From Vandiemenella viatica (lineage: Eukaryota; Arthropoda; Insecta; Orthoptera; Morabidae), in contig CM061918.1 of assembly GCA_031002005.1 (NCBI GenBank), positions 57,727,478 to 57,791,477 of the forward strand: 64,000 bases of DNA, in the 5' to 3' direction. Every line of letters begins with the position of its first letter. The first letter of the stretch is position 1. Below, in pieces: positions 34,036 to 45,018 of this stretch. Under the pieces are notes generated by a model, which worked only from the letters and a program-made list of their open reading frames with translations, was not told where the DNA came from and ran no database searches. Made by a program: the position numbers and the translations under genes.

Positions 34036-34780
34036 TTTTATATTAAATTTTATGATCAAGAATTCATGTTGGTAAAGATTCGATTCTACAATGATTCCAT
34101 AACTTCTTCCAAATCTTTAGAACAATTCACTTTGGACAACCCAAAAATGTTGATAGAGTTATAAATTTTTATAACCATGATTTTGACCAAGAAATATTGC
34201 TGAGTGAAAGAGGTACGTTTTGCAACTTTTGAAAAGGCAAGATGAGCAGGCAAAAAATTTGAGAGGGATTGTAGATTTTTTACAAAAGTACAAATGACTA
34301 GAAAACTCATACCAGAGTTTGCGCACTTATTCGACTACCTCGTCACGATTGGTGAAACGTCCTGTTCGAATGAACGAATATTTTCGGTCTTACTCCGACT
34401 CAAATCTTATCCAAGATCGACAATGTTTCAAGATAGACGTAATAATATCGCAATATGGTAATGTCACTGACGAACTAGATTGGAAAATTGTTGAATCGGT
34501 TCATTTCCCATCAAACAAAGTGCAGTACAGTTTTTGCATTGCGCTGTTAGTACTGAATATTAAATTTAAAATAATAATTTTTGTATTGAATTAAAACATA
34601 TTGGATAAAGTATATGATACATTCTTTAAATTTATTTTTTAGTTTTTATCCCTATGAATTTCTCTTATGAACATGTTTGTATGATTATTATTATTATTAA
34701 TTTAGGGATGATGACCAAATACGTCCCCTCCCCCCATTGCCTGACTACCCACCCGGGCCTAACACGAAACGCCGGCCCTG
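34036..34780 (+). pseudogene. hAT transposase 3' part (copy 2)
   Basis: Duplicate of 27102-27848, including the ERIFSVL block and the CGCCGGCCCTG terminus at 34780. Confidence 0.72.
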
Positions 34781-36533
34781 GTCTCCTAAAGACATCATCA
34801 TCCAATATCTGCGACATCTTCTGCTTTGTATTCATCCGAATTTCCATTATCTGCTGGGAGGATAGTTATACTCATATCTTCTCGGAGCATATAAGTGCCC
34901 TGTCTTCAGATGTGGAATATTTGCCTTCAAAGGTTAGCCCCGATTAATATCCTACATACTTCTCTCCTAATTTCCTCAGTGGCGTCGGATGGAGGATCCC
35001 TGATGGCCTGCTCAACGTCGCTAATGATTTTCGTTGTGGGAATCCCTTTCGGAACCGGTGCGTAGTTGAACCCATTGGATAACACAGCTATGGCTGCTTC
35101 ATCAAGTTCTCTCTCACTTTTTTTTTTTTTTAGAGGTTCACTACAGTTCTAAGTTCAGGCGAAGACTGAAACTGTTGGCTTCCTGGAAGTTTTCATATTT
35201 AGCGCATTGGCAGGCGTTCGCCTCGTTGTAGGTGTATCTGACTTCTGATTGTTGCAACACCGTCAACCCATTTCCAGGTGTCACTGGACAGTATTCCAGA
35301 AGGTGAGATGGCTCTGAGGTTTTGTCCAGCTCGAACCTCGTGAAGTGAACTCTGTCCTAACGATGGCGGAGCTCGCTCGTCGAAGAATCCTCTTAACCGT
35401 GGCTGATGTTAAGGGTGGATGTATCTCTGCGAAATGTGGCAAACAATCGTTGTCTTGGCAGCGCCGAAGAAAGGCCAGATTAGAAAGCAGCTTAGCCTTC
35501 TTTTTCCGAAGTTTTGCGAAAGATATCTTCCAGTAGAGGTCAACTAAATAATACTGTAGATTTCTCGGCGTTCAATTGCTGTCCTATTGGTGGAAGCCAT
35601 TAGCTGCTGGCGGGTACCGTTGATTGCTAGCGCGCGAGAGACGTACGTAAGTTCCAGAAACCCTACTGCAGTCGTTTTTTTCTGATTAATGGGTTTCCAG
35701 GATTTACTTAATTGAAATCCGGTATCTCGATTGATGAGATCATCCGAGATACGGATACGATAGTTTCAGAGGAAATGCTATCCACATAACCTTTAATGTA
35801 CACAAGAATTTTGTATCCTTGAAATCGAAGCCGTGTCCGTGTCGATACTGTGTTCAGCAACCGCTGACTTGTCAATATGGCCCATGTACATGTTCGGTGC
35901 ACCTTCGGTTGATACATTGTGTTGTTTATCCGATGTACGCCTTTCCGAATTCGCAAGTAATGCGATATACGCCTACACCAGGTGTTAGCAACGCTATATA
36001 ATCCTTGGGCGACCGCAGTATGTTCTTAATTTTGGCCTTTGTTAGAAAGATGGTTTAATGCCACATTTACGTAAAATTCTGCCAATCTTGGCAGTAGTCG
36101 GTCCCACATATGGAAGGAAGGTGAAGCGGCACGGGTCATCCTGCTGGCGTATTTTCCTCCTTCCAGATCGTCTGCAAACCGAATTTATTGACGCCTGGTT
36201 TTAACAGTTCTTGCGGTAAGTTTCCCGTAGACGACACATTTCCGCTGGAAAATTATCCTTATCACATACAACCCCGCTCTCTGTGCACCAAACTTCGTCG
36301 GGTCGGGTGGTGATGGCTGCGCGCGTTGAGATATAAGTCTGTATGCGTCGGTTTTCTATAAACAGTATCAACAGTATGACCTACGGTGCAATCCGCCTTC
36401 TTTTCTATCAAAATATCTAAAATGGAAGGTGACCATTCTCCTCCAGCCCCATTGTAATTTAACTTTTTCGTTAGTCCCACTGAGATATTGTAAAAGTTCT
36501 TATAGACTGGCGGCGACCATTCGGACTTGTTCG
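34781..36533 (-). mobile_element. Penelope-like 5' half and upstream truncated copy (copy 2)
   Basis: Duplicate of 27849-29605. The N-terminal PLE part ends near 35550, followed to the right by the truncated upstream copy with FLDILIEKK, YRKPTHTDLYLNARSHHHPT and CEFGKAYIG. Confidence 0.75.
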
Positions 36534-36738
36534 CAAGGCCGGCACTAAGATCCTCGAGCTCTGGGTAAGCGTTCTTTGCCCCCCCCCCCTCTTCACTGAT
36601 ATAATTAATACAAAAATTTGGAAATCATTTCTGCCGATTTTAAAACTTGAATTTGATTTCTATTTAGATAGTCCACTCTGGACGGTGGGTGCGGGTTTCA
36701 TTTGCCCCGCTTACCCTCTCCACCTAACGCCGGCCCTG
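36534..36738. mobile_element. hAT MITE (copy 2 of 29606-29813)
   Basis: Same ends and flanks; the C-run is shorter by three bases. Confidence 0.8.
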
Positions 36739-37060
36739 CTTGTACGAACGAAACAACTCCTTCCGTAAAGGCTAGTGATGTACGAATCAAACAAATTTAG
36801 CAGTGGTAAAATAAGAACGAGTTATGGTAAGAAGGAATTAGGCTATTCATTTGAAATTTGTGCCACACGTTCCTCTGGCCATACCTTTCAAGAAAAAGTG
36901 TACATTAAAGCAAAATGAAACGTACCTTAGACGTGATGCCAAATGAAATTTACGATACAATCCCAATTAACAGTATATACCGCCATTATTCGCTCCAAAG
37001 ATTGTAATGCAACCTAGACTAGAGTGAAAAATATCTGATAAAGCTGTAGCAGTATATTTA

Positions 37061-37638
37061 TTTTACGTCATGAAAAATTGTGAGCGATTTGAAATTCGTT
37101 GCTATAGGATGCAGATGATATCTTTGGCGTGAAATGTGGTGGGCTTCCAGCCACAGGGTTGGTGATGGGGGGGGGGGGTAATCGAGTCAAATGTACCCGG
37201 GCCCGCCCAGCTGATTAAATGCCAGCAGCTGTCACCATCATGTGACACTATTTTAACCACCTTGATTTTTGACGAAGATAGCTTTGCGGGTGAATTGGAC
37301 TACCTCCGGAGAACTTGAATAATGGTTAGAATCGCGTTTAGAAAAAAGGAAGATGGACAGAAAGATCTTATTAGTACAAAGGGCCTTGCCTTTCTTCAAT
37401 TTGTGGGTGCACTGAGTTCTAATGTAGATTGACTGTTGACTCAACACGCAGTCTCAACAATTTTCAGACCATCCGCAAAAATTAAAAACCTTGTTGGCAT
37501 TTAGGCGGTCTAGAATTACAAACCTCTGGTGTTTATTACATACCTTCATTTAAGTGTGTAAAGTGAAATATTGGACAAGTACAGCGGTGTGTCGATGATG
37601 CGAGAAATGTTCGCCTGGGGAAAGAAGAGAAATCAGCT
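37061..37638. other. Unassigned sequence after the duplication
   Basis: Contains a G-run (about 37167-37179) and no supported gene or repeat. Confidence 0.4.
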
Positions 37639-38037
37639 GTGAGGGAGCGTGCATAAACCACGTAGCTCCATTTTAGCTTCCTATGTACCCTATGTAGCCC
37701 GACCTGGCTTTTGTCTCTACCACCCCCCCCCCCCCATGTAGTACGCAGCTTTCTTCCATATTGATTCCAGAAGACATTTTGTACTGTTTTCTCTTGTTAG
37801 ACTATCGTAAATTACATCCGAGGATAATTAAAATACGGAAATATATATTTACATGCTTCTGTGTGTTCTGTATCTCATTTTAACTGTAACAAATAATATG
37901 AAAGAGAGGCTAAGTGGCCTGGCTCGAACCCCCCTCCCCCCCCCCGCCCTTCCCCCTACGTAGCCCAATGTAGCTTTCCAGCCAACCCCTCCCCCCCCCC
38001 CTAGACCGAACCACGTAGTTTATGCACAATCCCTGAC
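37639..38037. mobile_element. MITE with GT(G/C)AGGGA...GTGCATAAAC ends and C-runs
   Basis: The left end GTGAGGGAGCGTGCATAAAC and the right end, reversed, GTCAGGGATTGTGCATAAAC form a TIR of over 20 bp continuing into CACGTAG. Internally two poly-C stretches and two CTA(C/T)GTAGCCC words repeat symmetrically. No target duplication is clear, so the superfamily is unassigned. Confidence 0.65.
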
Positions 38038-38920
38038 CAAACACAGTCTCCAAAAAGGATATACATATACTTTCGAAGAAACTAGAATTTTAGCCCTGGT
38101 CAGAGTTTTTTGCGACAGCATTATAACAGCTATTGTAATCAGAACAGCTGATTCTTTAGTTAACAAGAGACACTACATACCAGCTTAGTGTGCCTTTCAA
38201 AATATTGAAGCAACTTCGCCTTGGTAATGAGCAAAAGAGTGGATGACGTTTTCGCGATGGGTCTTCCATCGTTTCCACGGCACCGCGAAAACAGTTATTT
38301 AGTATACCTTTGGTTGAAAATACGGACAGAAATCTTCGAAACGTCCCATAATTGCAACATTTTTACGCGGCTGGAAGCCCAGAAGAGTTTATTTATGAAT
38401 GCGGAGTTTTTATCGAAAACTACATAATTATTAACAACTATTAAGCACCTGTACGCAAAAATGTATCAGCATAATGCGTTTCAAGTATATATATTTCCCT
38501 AAAATTCGTTCTTGTTTGCACATACCGGACAGTGCATATTGCTGTATTCCACAATTTCCTTGGCTGGCTGAAGAAATAACCTAATATTGCAATCGGCAGT
38601 TAGTACACAAGAGAAAAGGCGAAAATTTGTCGGCGATACCTTGTTTCATTTAGCGTTTGATTTAACTCCGGAATTGAGTAGAAAGCCGCATAAAGAACCC
38701 TAAAGTTAAATTTGTTTAAGCTTTTGTTGTACATCGAACATGTTTATAATCACTTTTAAAACTTGAATAGCTACAATATGACTAATATTCAGCCGATATA
38801 ACACTTTCACACTTACAGCTTAACCGCTTTTTATCGGTGGGATCACTGGTGCTGGCAACGTTGACATAACAGACATACAGTTCATTTTTATCTTTATTCG
38901 GGTTTTACACCTCGTCAACT
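38038..38920. other. Unassigned sequence
   Basis: A 68-codon plus-strand frame (38221-38427) has no recognisable domain, splice sites or homologue in the window. Nothing else is supported. Confidence 0.35.
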
Positions 38921-38929
38921 TCAACGTCA

Positions 38930-39085
38930 TTAGAGGCAGGAACGGGAAGGAATTCGACCATGGTCTTTTGAAGGATTCATTCTGGCATTTCCCTGGAGTA
39001 ATTTAGAGTAGGCCTAGGCCTGGAAAAACGAAATCTTCATGGCTGGACGGGATTTGTCCCAATGTCTTCCAGAATGCCACTGAAA
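38930..39085 (-). repeat. tRNA-derived SINE copy, old
   Basis: Matches the body of the SINE family (GGAAGGAATTCGACCATGGT, TCTTTTGAAGGA, GGAGTAATTTAG) in reverse orientation, with a decayed tRNA head. It lies about 200 bp left of a better copy. Confidence 0.6.
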
Positions 39086-39261
39086 ATTCAAAGCTGAAAG
39101 TCGTCGCCAAGTGAAACATCAATTTACAAATGTTCACAACTCCTAAAGAATCAGGAAACTCTATCGATCACCTGTATCAACACTTTCCATCCTCCCATCG
39201 TGAGTTTATTGAACCCAACTTTTTCGAGTTCAACTACTGGTACCAAGTCAAAATTCTTTTT

Positions 39262-39534
39262 TTATTATTATTTTTTTTTTTTTTGTAACTGCTTTACGTC
39301 TCTTTTTAACATCGAGGTCTTTAGAAACGGGAAAAGATGGGGGGCAAGGATGGGGGCAAGGAATGGGAAGGAATTCGGCCATGGCCTTTTGAAGGAAGCA
39401 TCCCGGCATTTGCCTGGAGTGATTTAGGGAAACCATGGAAAACCCAAATCTGGATGCCCGGACGGGGATTCGAACCGCCGTCCTCCCGAATGCGAGGCGA
39501 GAACGCTAACCGTTACACCGCCCCGCTCGGTGTC
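39262..39534 (-). repeat. tRNA-derived SINE, best-preserved copy
   Basis: In reverse it starts with a tRNA-like head (GGGGCGGTGTAACGGTTAGC, then B-box GGTTCGAATCC), continues with the family body (GGTTTTCCATGGTTTCCCTA, GCCGGGATGCTTCCTTC) and a 3' part with CCTCGATGTTAAAAAG, and ends in an A-rich tail (T-run at 39256-39284). The intact RNA polymerase III boxes make it a good reference for the six copies in the window. Confidence 0.85.
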
Positions 39535-39734
39535 GAAATTCAATAATACACCGGCAGTAAGCCGTTTAGTGTCACTGCTTTTTATCCTGTATCAAGACGA
39601 AAACAGAAACACTTCACTAGTCATTTCAGTAGACTGAACTAAGTCGGCCGGGATGTAAGTCCATAATGATAACTAAAACACAGCAAGCCATTGTCTTAAT
39701 AATATGTATGCACATTGGAAGTGCACACCACTGT

Positions 39735-39880
39735 TACGCGTGAAAAATAATGTGGGAGGACGCTCGTTCCAATCCCTGTCCAACCATACAGATTTTGGTT
39801 TTCCGTGGTTTCACGATATCTCCAAATTTCTTATCGTTCCTTGGCACCGGATCTTTCCCGTCTCTAAAGATGTAGTGGTA
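39735..39880 (+). repeat. tRNA-derived SINE fragment, diverged
   Basis: Contains GTTCCAATCCCTGTCCAACC, GATTTTGGTTTTCCGTGGTT and CCGTCTCTAAAGATG, matching SINE head, body and 3' part in plus orientation with deletions. Confidence 0.55.
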
Positions 39881-40236
39881 ATTCGAAAGTAAAAAACTAT
39901 AGAACAGCCTTGTAGGTTGTTATTGTAGACCTAAGCCCCCGTGATGTAGGTGACATATTTCATACCTGCCTGTCTTAGTATTTACCTATCTTTTTTACCC
40001 AGTTGTTGAGCAGTAATTCCGTCCATGGATGTTTTAATTTGAGGTTTTGATGCTACTCATAATTCGTACCAAAATATAAGTCTGTTGTTTGTATTCCACA
40101 AGAAGTATTTGCGATGATCCTGAGAATCTTGTTCTGGATTAATTGCAGTCCGAAAATATGTGACAGCCACGAATTTCCGAATATTATAAGTGTCCGAATG
40201 AATGCTAAGTACGTTATTTGGGAATTACCCTACTGT

Positions 40237-40609
40237 CAGGGCCGCCGTAAGCGGGCGTGCAAAGCGTGCGCCGCACGCGGGCGGCACGTCCAGGGGGGCG
40301 GCAAATTGAATAATCGACTGTCGCCGTCCCGATAGTTGCCACTCCACTGTGGTTAGGGGGCGGCAAATTTCAAATTTATGCAGTGGTGATGCATTTTTTT
40401 TTTTTTTTTTAGCTGAACTGCTGCTTTAGGCGGCGACGACACTCGGGGTAGCAACATGGGGGCGGCAAAAATAAAATAATATTTGAAGGGGCGGAAATCT
40501 CGCAACCCGGTGGTTCGCGGAAAATTCCTAGATACACCACCGGCTGGTAGTGCAATGCCAGCATAATCGGTATCGCACAAGGGCGTTCAAACAGCTAACG
40601 GCGGGCCTG
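40237..40609. mobile_element. Non-autonomous hAT element with perfect 8-bp target duplication
   Basis: Ends CAGGGCCGCCGTAAGC and, reversed, CAGGCCCGCCGTTAGC. CCTACTGT flanks both sides exactly (40229-40236 and 40610-40617). Length 373 bp, GC-rich ends and a T-run in the middle; no coding. Its interior (GGGGCGGCAAA and T-run followed by AGCTGAACTGC) resembles the next element. Confidence 0.9.
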
Positions 40610-40966
40610 CCTACTGTAACCTCCTTTGGTTGGTAAGCACAGGATATAACCTTTATAACTTTTTTAAGCTCTGAAGCTTGGGGCTCATATAGTGAAATCC
40701 CCTCAGCCCCCATCAATATAAGGAAAACGCTGGGAAAGAAAGTCCGACGTGAAACTAAAATTTTACAAAAATATGGCAGTTCCTACCACATTTTAGGGAA
40801 GTGAGCATACACATTTGGAGAGAGAGAGAATAATAACAAATGCAGGTAGATCTGAGATAAGATTTTCTAGATCAGAAAAATGATGTACACGGCAAGATAG
40901 AATGAAGAATAAATTTGTCCATCAAAAAGTAAATATCTAAGCAATCAATGACAAGATATTCTAACA

Positions 40967-41236
40967 GTGCCGAATCTGAGGAGCGGCAAACGAGGCGCTT
41001 GCCCCGGGCGGAAACTTAGGGAGGGTGGCAAAATCATGTTTGAAAGGGCGGTAAATGGCAAATTCGTGTGGTGGCGAAGTTTTTTTTTAGCTTTACTGCC
41101 ACGAGCGGCAACCATCAGTGGGCGAGAAAATTGCAGAACAGCTCTAAGCTGTCCCAGGTTTCAAATTCATATTTGAAGGGTCGCAATCTCAAATTTTTGT
41201 CCCGGCTCGGAAAATTCGTAGATCCTCCACTAGTTT
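40967..41236. mobile_element. Related hAT-like MITE, decayed
   Basis: Shares with 40237-40609 the order GCGGCAAACG..., GGCGGTAAATGGCAAATT, a T-run with AGCTTTACTGCC, ATATTTGAAGGG and GGAAAATTCGTAGAT. The ends (CAGTGCCGAATCT and, reversed, AGTGGAGGATCTAC) are imperfect and no target duplication is visible. Confidence 0.55.
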
Positions 41237-41439
41237 ATTTACAGAGAAAAAAAGCTGAAGTAAAACCTTACGTTAAATTGAATCTAATTGCAATGGAGAA
41301 CATGATCCAGTGGCAAACTCACCTACTCAGCTGTTTACCCCTTTTTTTCTTATTATTAATATTTTTATTATCATCTTATATACTTTGAGTGTAAATTACC
41401 CCTCCTTTCTACTTCTGCCATTTACAAAATTTACATTAC

Positions 41440-41828
41440 ATCAACATTTTTATAGATTATTCATCACTTCCCTTCGTAATTTATTCCAATGCGTGACGAC
41501 TTACCTACAAAAAAAATTCCAAATCTCAAATCGAGTACAACTTTTGGTAATGGTAATCAGCACTACGCTTAATTCTTCCAGCAACCTCTTTCGAGTCCTC
41601 ATCACCGATATACGCGCTGTGCTTTCCCAGTAAACTCTTCACCACCCTCCCGTCTTCCAACAAATCCTATTCCAACTCCTTTATCATACCAGTTAATAAT
41701 TGTTTTGTGCTGTAGTTTCCAGAAACAAATCTAGTGATCCTTCTTTGCACCCTCTCCAATTCCTGTATTTGATACACAAAATGTGGGGCCCATACTGCAT
41801 TATAATATTCAAGCAATGGTCTGACCAC
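41440..41828 (-). mobile_element. CR1/L2-like LINE fragment, inverted and diverged
   Basis: The minus strand reads DPHFTYQIQELERVQRRA-like and MIKELEWD-like text with stops. It is the same RT C-terminal region as 41832-42300 but older. It abuts the plus copy at about 41829 in head-to-head orientation. Confidence 0.65.
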
Positions 41829-41831
41829 GAG

Positions 41832-42405
41832 AGAAGTCAAGGAATTGGGTTACAAAACTTTGGTCAGACCATTGCTCGAATATGGTAGTGTAGTATGGGA
41901 CCCTCATTTTACGTATCAAATACAGGAGTTGGAGAGGGTGCAAAGAAGGGCTGCTAGATTTGTTTCTGGAAATTATCGCAGAATGCAATCAGTGACGGAT
42001 ATGATAAAGGAGCTGGAATGGGATTCATTGCAAGACAGGAGGAGGATGAGGAGGGTCATGGGAGTGTACAGGGCATATACTGGTGATGAGGCATGGAAAG
42101 ATATTGCAGTAGGTATGAAAAGTAGTGCATGGAAGGGAAAAGATGACCATGACCACAAGCTGGCACTCGATTTCAGGCACAAGGGTGTAGGAAGATTCTC
42201 TTTTTTAGGTAAGGGTGTCAGGGATTGGAATGAGTTACCAAGAGAAACGATGAATAATTTACCGAAAACTTTGAAGGAATTTAAAGAAAAAATTTGTAGA
42301 GGGCAAATGTAGGTGGGTGCAGGATAGGGGGAAGATAGCTGTGTAGGTAAATTGCCACCGGAGCCTGTGCTCCATTGCAATTAAATTAAATTAAATTAAA
42401 TTAAA
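41832..42405 (+). mobile_element. CR1/L2-like LINE 3' end with (ATTAA)n tail
   Basis: An intact frame of about 155 codons runs VKELGYKTLVRPLLEYGSVV, WDPHFTYQIQELERVQRRAA, MIKELEWDSLQDRRRMRRVM, WNELPRETMNNLPKTLKEF and a stop: the thumb and C-terminal domain of an RT of the CR1/L2/jockey group. The 3' UTR has CCACCGGAGCCTGTGCTCC, a small hairpin, and five to six ATTAA units. The best preserved of three copies, so the family was probably active recently. Confidence 0.88.
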
Positions 42406-42409
42406 TTAA

Positions 42410-45016
42410 ACGTATGTACATCAAGCCGTCAACAAGCAAATAAGATGAAACAACGGTAAGTAACTTTCTGTTGACTAAAAAGAAAATTAATGGAGATCGG
42501 AATGTGCCAAAGGCCAAACAATTGAAGGAAACAAGGATTAAGAAATGCTATTTTTGCGCCTTTCTAGTATTTGATATTTTTTGAAAAGTCGTTGCAACAT
42601 GGTTACAACAGTTTTATTTAAATAACGTTTTGAGTTGAGTACCAAAGAAAAGAATGAATGCACTAAATCAAAGGGGAAACAACCTTGGGACAAGCTCAAT
42701 ACACTACAAAATCCAGACATACAGTACCTGGAAAAAATGTAGGAGAAAATTTATACAAACATTTTTCTTCTGTATCTGATTTGACCATTCCAGGCCAATA
42801 AATGCTATGAAATGAAGATAAAAATGTTAAATAGTTTTCTAAGGTTTCTATTCACAAGGGAAGGTACAGTTCATAAAAGTAAGACGCCTTCAACACCGGT
42901 AGTCCTTTTGTTTGAGTCATTGTAGGTCTACCACGGTCAGACAGGTAATGCTCTATAATTTTTCGGTCTGTAATGAAGTCGAAACAGGTAGAGAAGAAAG
43001 AATTTTATTTTAAGTATGTCTGGATTTTCAATATTTTTTTTTATGTTTTGTGATGTACAGAATGTGTATTCAAAGATTATTTTTCTTTGGTACTCTGATG
43101 ATAAAGCGGCTGAAATGCTTTTTATTAAACTAATATTAATATGTTGTGAAGATTTAAAAGAAATATTTAATATTTCGCTCCGTTGTTTTTTCAGTTAATT
43201 ACTCCTTGAAATTGGTGTCTATAGCACGATGGCCATAGTAGATTCTTTCGCGAATCAGCTGTAAAAATTATTAGTGTTTTAATGAACAAATAACACAATA
43301 AAAAATTCTCAGTGTGGCCAAATCAGAATCATTCTTCTGGTGTATTTCAAGTGAAATTGAATAGTGTAAGTGCATTGTATTTTAATAGAAAACAGTTGAC
43401 TATACAATTACATTTATAATTTAAAATTAAAAACTATGTAGGCTAATAGGGATTACTTCACTTCGCGATTCCGCAAGGAATTGCCGTCGCAATAGTGCAG
43501 TAGTCAAACGCAAAAAACCGCTAAAAATCCTTTCTTAAGTACATTTAACAGTGTCACGCTGGTCCAGGCTGTATTACAACCAAATTTGTGCTTGAAAATA
43601 ATGGTCTAGGCTGTATTACAAGGGAAATACAGGTTGAAAGTAATACGTCTTGCGACAGAGTACAGCAGTATCATGACTTCATTAGTCAATGTTGTTGTAG
43701 TGGAACGCGCTCTCCAGTAGAACCGGGCTAATATTTGTTATTTCTCAGTTTCGAATAACCAAGTGGTAAACATTTTGTTAGTAAACTGCAGATCGTATTA
43801 ATGTTGGAAGTAACGGTAGCGACACTATTGAGCTCATGAAAGTAACCTAAATTAAGTCTGATATCCTTATAATCTCTTACTGTGCCGCAGAAAGACAGTT
43901 GTTGTTCCGGCGCCGACATTTTTCCTTGCAACTGAAGACTTGGCCTGCACCATAAGCTGATAGCATTCCACTGGAGCTGAACACGTGGGTTCAAGTTTAC
44001 GTCGCGATACACATCACTAACTTAAGATAAAATGATTGTATCAATGCGCGTGTGATTGAGGCTTTGATTTTGTAGCGACAATATTAACCGAGATTGTGGT
44101 TAGGTTGGAATTAGGCCTGGACCAGAATGAAAACAGCACCTTCGTGTCATAGCAAAAGGCATGCGAATTTAGTTAATTAAGCAACTTTCATAAGCACTAT
44201 GTCATGTATCGCGACGTAAACTACTCCCAACACGTGTTGTAGTTTAGAGGCATATTTAATCAAACTACTATCTGATTTAAAAATCGTTTAGTTTATTCAA
44301 TTGACATTGATAGAAGCATTTTTCCTTTGGACCTGCAATTTCGTACAGACATTCCGTAGTAAATGTTATTCAAGATTAAGTGTACAACAGAGCCGAGATC
44401 TATACACCGTAGAAATAATGCCACGCCAAAAATTCCTTATTCTGTAGGTCTTACTCTTCACAGCCTCTTCGAATTTAGATGTAATGCTGCGTTGTTATAT
44501 ACGTTTTCACGTTTCCGTGGCGTGCACCATATCTTAGAAAATTGTCTTCAATGATGTCAAAAGCATTGATGTATGTTCCTACTGCCCATTTCCCAACTAT
44601 CCATCAACGTGAAAAAATATTATAAATATGTTGTGATGTGGTCTCGTTTCATTGTTGAAACTTGTTCTTGTCGTTTCTTCAACACATCCTCGCGAAAATT
44701 CACATCGAAGAAATTTACGTACTTTTTAAATATTAAGTTGTTACCGGGTTCGTGTAGAAGAGATTATCAGTCACTTAGATTATAAATATATTGCTGAGAA
44801 TATATATTGATATGGATCATTTCAATAAGAAACTAATACCCATTGTCAAAATAAAAAAGCATTATAAAGACAGGGATGGTAAAAATTTAAAAATTGCCGC
44901 GTTTATGTGACGACATAGCGTGATTTTCTCCTAGCGTCTCAGCCTGTGTATAACTTCAAAAAAGTTTATGCTGTCCATTCCTTCCTCCATGATGCTGGCC
45001 GTGAAGTCTCTGTATA
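42410..45016. other. Low-copy region with few features
   Basis: AT-rich sequence. Apart from one first-exon candidate on the minus strand (43881-43919) I see no conserved open frame, no terminal repeats and no family seen elsewhere. Confidence 0.4.
43881..43919 (-). CDS. Candidate first coding exon, unknown gene
   Basis: On the minus strand GGAAAAATG starts MSAPEQQLSFCGT and is followed by a strong donor (ACA then GTAAGAG). The start context has a favourable A at -3, and the local sequence is GC-richer (CGGCGCCGGAAC) than its AT-rich surroundings, as at promoters or first exons. The next exon would lie at lower coordinates and is not found. The frame is open upstream for 31 more codons. I do not recognise the protein. 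Confidence 0.3.
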
Positions 45017-45018
45017 TA

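Larger units (their letters stand above)
33088..37060 (+). repeat. Large duplication, copy 2
   Basis: Same content and order as 26160-30133. Differences that I can see are mostly one-base insertions or deletions (for example near 34338, 34481, 35221, 35245, 35940, 36053), with few substitutions. This pattern resembles uncorrected long-read error more than natural divergence. Confidence 0.88.

Noticed and set aside
38221..38427. 68-codon frame as a small gene
   Set aside because: No splice signals, promoter or conserved motif that I can see; length is within chance.
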